From NCBI RefSeq assembly GCF_028551255.1, contig NZ_CP117029.1:2604001-2668000 (forward strand): DNA of 64,000 nt. Reading direction: 5' to 3'. Each line of letters starts with the position of its first letter. The first letter of the stretch is position 1. The notes beneath the pieces are model-generated. The model searched no databases. It was not told where the DNA came from and saw nothing but the letters and a program-made list of their open reading frames with translations. The stretch comes from Vibrio tubiashii (GTDB lineage Bacteria; Pseudomonadota; Gammaproteobacteria; Enterobacterales; Vibrionaceae). Below, one piece after another: positions 62,076-64,000 of this stretch. The position numbers and the translations under genes are program-made.

Positions 62076-63089
62076 ATGGAACTCCTATGCCCAGCAGGTA
62101 ACTTACCTGCCTTAAAAACGGCGATTGATTGTGGTGCTGATGCGGTGTACATCGGATTTAAAGATGACACCAATGCCCGCCACTTCGCTGGTTTGAACTT
62201 CACGGGTAAGAAACTCGAAAAAGCCGTTCAATACGTTCACGACAACAACAAGAAAATTCACGTTGCCTTAAACACCTTTGCTCATCCTGATGGATTCGAA
62301 CGCTGGACAGAAGCAGTCGACCGCGCGGCGCAAAGTGGTGTAGATGCTTTGATCGTGGCAGACATTGCCGTACTGGAATATGCCGCGCGAAAATACCCAC
62401 AGCTTGAACTTCATTTATCAGTGCAAGCCTCAGCAACCAATGTCGCCGCCATTGATTTCTACAAACAGAATTTCAATGTAAAGCGTGTTGTGCTGCCGCG
62501 TGTTCTTTCCATTCATCAGGTAAAGCAGCTATCACGCAACATCACCAGTGACGTTGAGCTAGAAGTATTCGCTTTTGGCAGCCTGTGTATCATGTCGGAA
62601 GGCCGCTGTTATCTGTCATCGTACATGACAGGTGAATCCCCTAATACCGTAGGTGCTTGCTCTCCGGCTAAATACGTTCGCTGGCAAGAAACGGAAAATG
62701 GCCTCGAATCTCGTCTTAATGACATCCTGATTGATCGCTACAGTGAAGGTGAAAATGCGGGCTACCCTACTTTATGTAAAGGGCGATTCACGGCGGACTT
62801 GGATGAGCAAACTAAGGCTTATCATGCACTGGAAGAGCCGACCAGCTTGAATACGCTATCTATGCTGCCCGAACTCTTTGCCGCTAATGTTGCCTCCGTC
62901 AAGATTGAAGGTCGCCAACGCAGCCCAGCTTACGTTGAGCAAGTGACCCGCACTTGGCGAGCCGCAATCGACCGTTACTTGGCAAACCCAGAGGGCTATC
63001 AAGTAGAGCCAAGCTGGAATGCAACACTCGCTAATGTATCAGAAGGTACGCAAACCACACTTGGCGCATACCACCGTAAATGGCAGTAG
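62076..63089 (+). CDS. ubiU: UbiU (YhbU), O2-independent ubiquinone hydroxylase subunit, U32 family
   Basis: 337 residues from the ATG at 62076 ([14 protein letters not shown], the family start); an in-frame ATG four codons earlier (62064) is possible. Peptidase U32-type fold. The four [4Fe-4S] ligands are Cys171, Cys178, Cys195 and Cys234 ([23 protein letters not shown]), each two positions off the E. coli numbering. With UbiV it hydroxylates ubiquinone precursors under anoxia, using prephenate as oxygen donor in E. coli. Older annotations call it a collagenase-like protease. Confidence 0.94.
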   Translation: MELLCPAGNLPALKTAIDCGADAVYIGFKDDTNARHFAGLNFTGKKLEKAVQYVHDNNKKIHVALNTFAHPDGFERWTEAVDRAAQSGVDALIVADIAVLEYAARKYPQLELHLSVQASATNVAAIDFYKQNFNVKRVVLPRVLSIHQVKQLSRNITSDVELEVFAFGSLCIMSEGRCYLSSYMTGESPNTVGACSPAKYVRWQETENGLESRLNDILIDRYSEGENAGYPTLCKGRFTADLDEQTKAYHALEEPTSLNTLSMLPELFAANVASVKIEGRQRSPAYVEQVTRTWRAAIDRYLANPEGYQVEPSWNATLANVSEGTQTTLGAYHRKWQ

Positions 63090-63123
63090 AGCTTTACTTG
63101 TAGAAAGAACAATGGAAAACAAC

Positions 63124-64000
63124 ATGAAATATGCACTCGGCCCGCTACTCTACTTCTGGCCAAAGCAAGATGTCGAAGCGTTTTATGAGCAAGCGAAAAC
63201 CAGCTCGGCAGATATTATCTATCTGGGTGAGAGTGTCTGTTCAAAACGCCGCGAGATGAAACCAGCGCACTGGTTTGAGATAGCAAAGGAGCTCAGCAAG
63301 ACTGGTAAGCAAGTCGTGTTGTCGACAATGGCATTGCTCGAAGCACCAAGTGAAGTCAACGTAATGAAGAAGTACATCGACAATGGTGACTTCGCTATTG
63401 AAGCCAACGATGTCTCTGCGATTCAACTTGCCTCTGAGCGTAAAGTGCCTTTCGTTGTCGGCCCTGCCGTGAATACCTACAATGCGCACACCTTAAACTT
63501 GTTCTTAAAACAAGGCATGACTCGTTGGTGTATGCCGGTAGAGCTATCTCGTGAGTGGCTAGGTAATGTGCTTAACCAATGTGATGAGATCGGTATTAAA
63601 GGTAAGTTTGAAGTCGAGGTATTCAGCCACGGTTATCTCCCCCTTGCCTACTCTGCGCGCTGCTTCACTGCCCGTGCAGAAAATAAGGCCAAGGATGATT
63701 GCGAGACTTGCTGTATCAAATATCCAACGGGCATTCAGGTAAGCAGCCAAGAAGGACAAGAGGTGTTTAATCTCAATGGTATCCAGACTCAGTCAGGCTA
63801 CTGTTACAACCTCATTAATGATTTACCAAGCATGCAAGGATTGGTTGATGTAGTTCGCTTAAGCCCACTGGGTCTTGATACTTTCTCACAAGTAGATAAA
63901 TTCCGAGCGAATGAGCAAGGAGCCAGCCCTAGCCAAATAGAAAGCAGACAGTGTAATGGCTACTGGCACCAACTAGCCGGTTTAGAAGTGAAAACTCTCT
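63124..64000 (+). CDS. ubiV: UbiV (YhbV), O2-independent ubiquinone hydroxylase subunit (stop lies beyond window)
   Basis: 292 codons are visible and the frame is open at the right edge. The E. coli protein is about this length, so only the last few codons are missing. The ATG at 63124 ([14 protein letters not shown]) matches the family start; an ATG at 63112 would add four residues. [4Fe-4S] ligands: Cys39 (ESVCSKRR), Cys180 (SARCFTAR), Cys193 and Cys196/197 (DDCETCC). It forms a heterodimer with UbiU, 34 bases upstream on the same strand. Confidence 0.93.
   Translation, partial: MKYALGPLLYFWPKQDVEAFYEQAKTSSADIIYLGESVCSKRREMKPAHWFEIAKELSKTGKQVVLSTMALLEAPSEVNVMKKYIDNGDFAIEANDVSAIQLASERKVPFVVGPAVNTYNAHTLNLFLKQGMTRWCMPVELSREWLGNVLNQCDEIGIKGKFEVEVFSHGYLPLAYSARCFTARAENKAKDDCETCCIKYPTGIQVSSQEGQEVFNLNGIQTQSGYCYNLINDLPSMQGLVDVVRLSPLGLDTFSQVDKFRANEQGASPSQIESRQCNGYWHQLAGLEVKTL

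Noticed and set aside
62076..64000. Collagenase-like proteases (U32 peptidases)
   Set aside because: The four-cysteine Fe-S patterns and the ubiT neighbourhood identify UbiU and UbiV of ubiquinone synthesis.

Overview
The window is ordinary core chromosome of a Vibrio (Gammaproteobacteria, Vibrionales). I infer this from the protein sequences, from gene clusters shared with Escherichia coli and from Vibrio-typical features: two complete glutamate synthase operons in tandem, and a RocS-like GGDEF-EAL protein beside the ubiquinone genes ubiT/ubiUV. The species cannot be named from this stretch. I see no prophage, integron, insertion sequence, CRISPR array, toxin-antitoxin pair or defence island.

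Layout. 1-8949 (minus): cell-wall and division cluster, read rsmH-ftsL-ftsI-murE-murF-mraY-murD-ftsW (ftsW is cut by the left edge). 9133-9564 (minus): RNase P RNA with an expanded P3 arm, next to a palindromic intergenic repeat. 9815-14075: rsmI (minus), diverging from lpoA-yraN-diaA-dolP (plus). 14121-17952 (minus): petABC (cytochrome bc1), then sspAB. 18283-20472 (minus): zapE, then rplM-rpsI. 20625-23767 (plus): zapG, degQ, degS. 23821-30693 (minus): nudF-yqiB-cpdA-yqiA-parE-parC. 30926-32251 (plus): tolC. 32328-37980 (minus): yhcC, a diguanylate cyclase, arcB and an unknown lipoprotein. 38513-50856 (plus): gltB1-gltD1 and gltB2-gltD2. 50952-51380 (plus): a DUF1499 lipoprotein. 51539-58485 (minus): secG-tRNA-Leu(GAG)-tRNA-fMet-rimP-nusA-infB-rbfA-truB. 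58709-64000: yhbS and ubiT (minus), then rocS-like, ubiU and ubiV (plus; ubiV reaches the right edge).

How the genes work together. Four themes are packed here: envelope growth and division (mur/fts, lpoA, zapG, zapE, tolC, dolP), envelope quality control (degQ and the sigma-E-activating protease degS), redox and respiration (petABC, arcB, ubiTUV), and translation or transcription machinery (rnpB, rsmH, rsmI, rplM, rpsI, rimP-nusA-infB-rbfA-truB, two tRNAs, secG). GltBD ties nitrogen assimilation in.

No new multi-gene system stands out. The most useful observations are regulatory or structural. (i) Candidate class II FNR promoters with exact spacing lie in front of both ubiT and ubiU. (ii) The P3 hairpin of RNase P RNA is triplicated. 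(iii) Two terminators lie in tandem between tRNA-fMet and rimP, the second almost touching the rimP ribosome binding site. (iv) A palindrome is shared by the degQ and tolC upstream regions. (v) ArcB carries Tyr where E. coli ArcB has its second redox cysteine.
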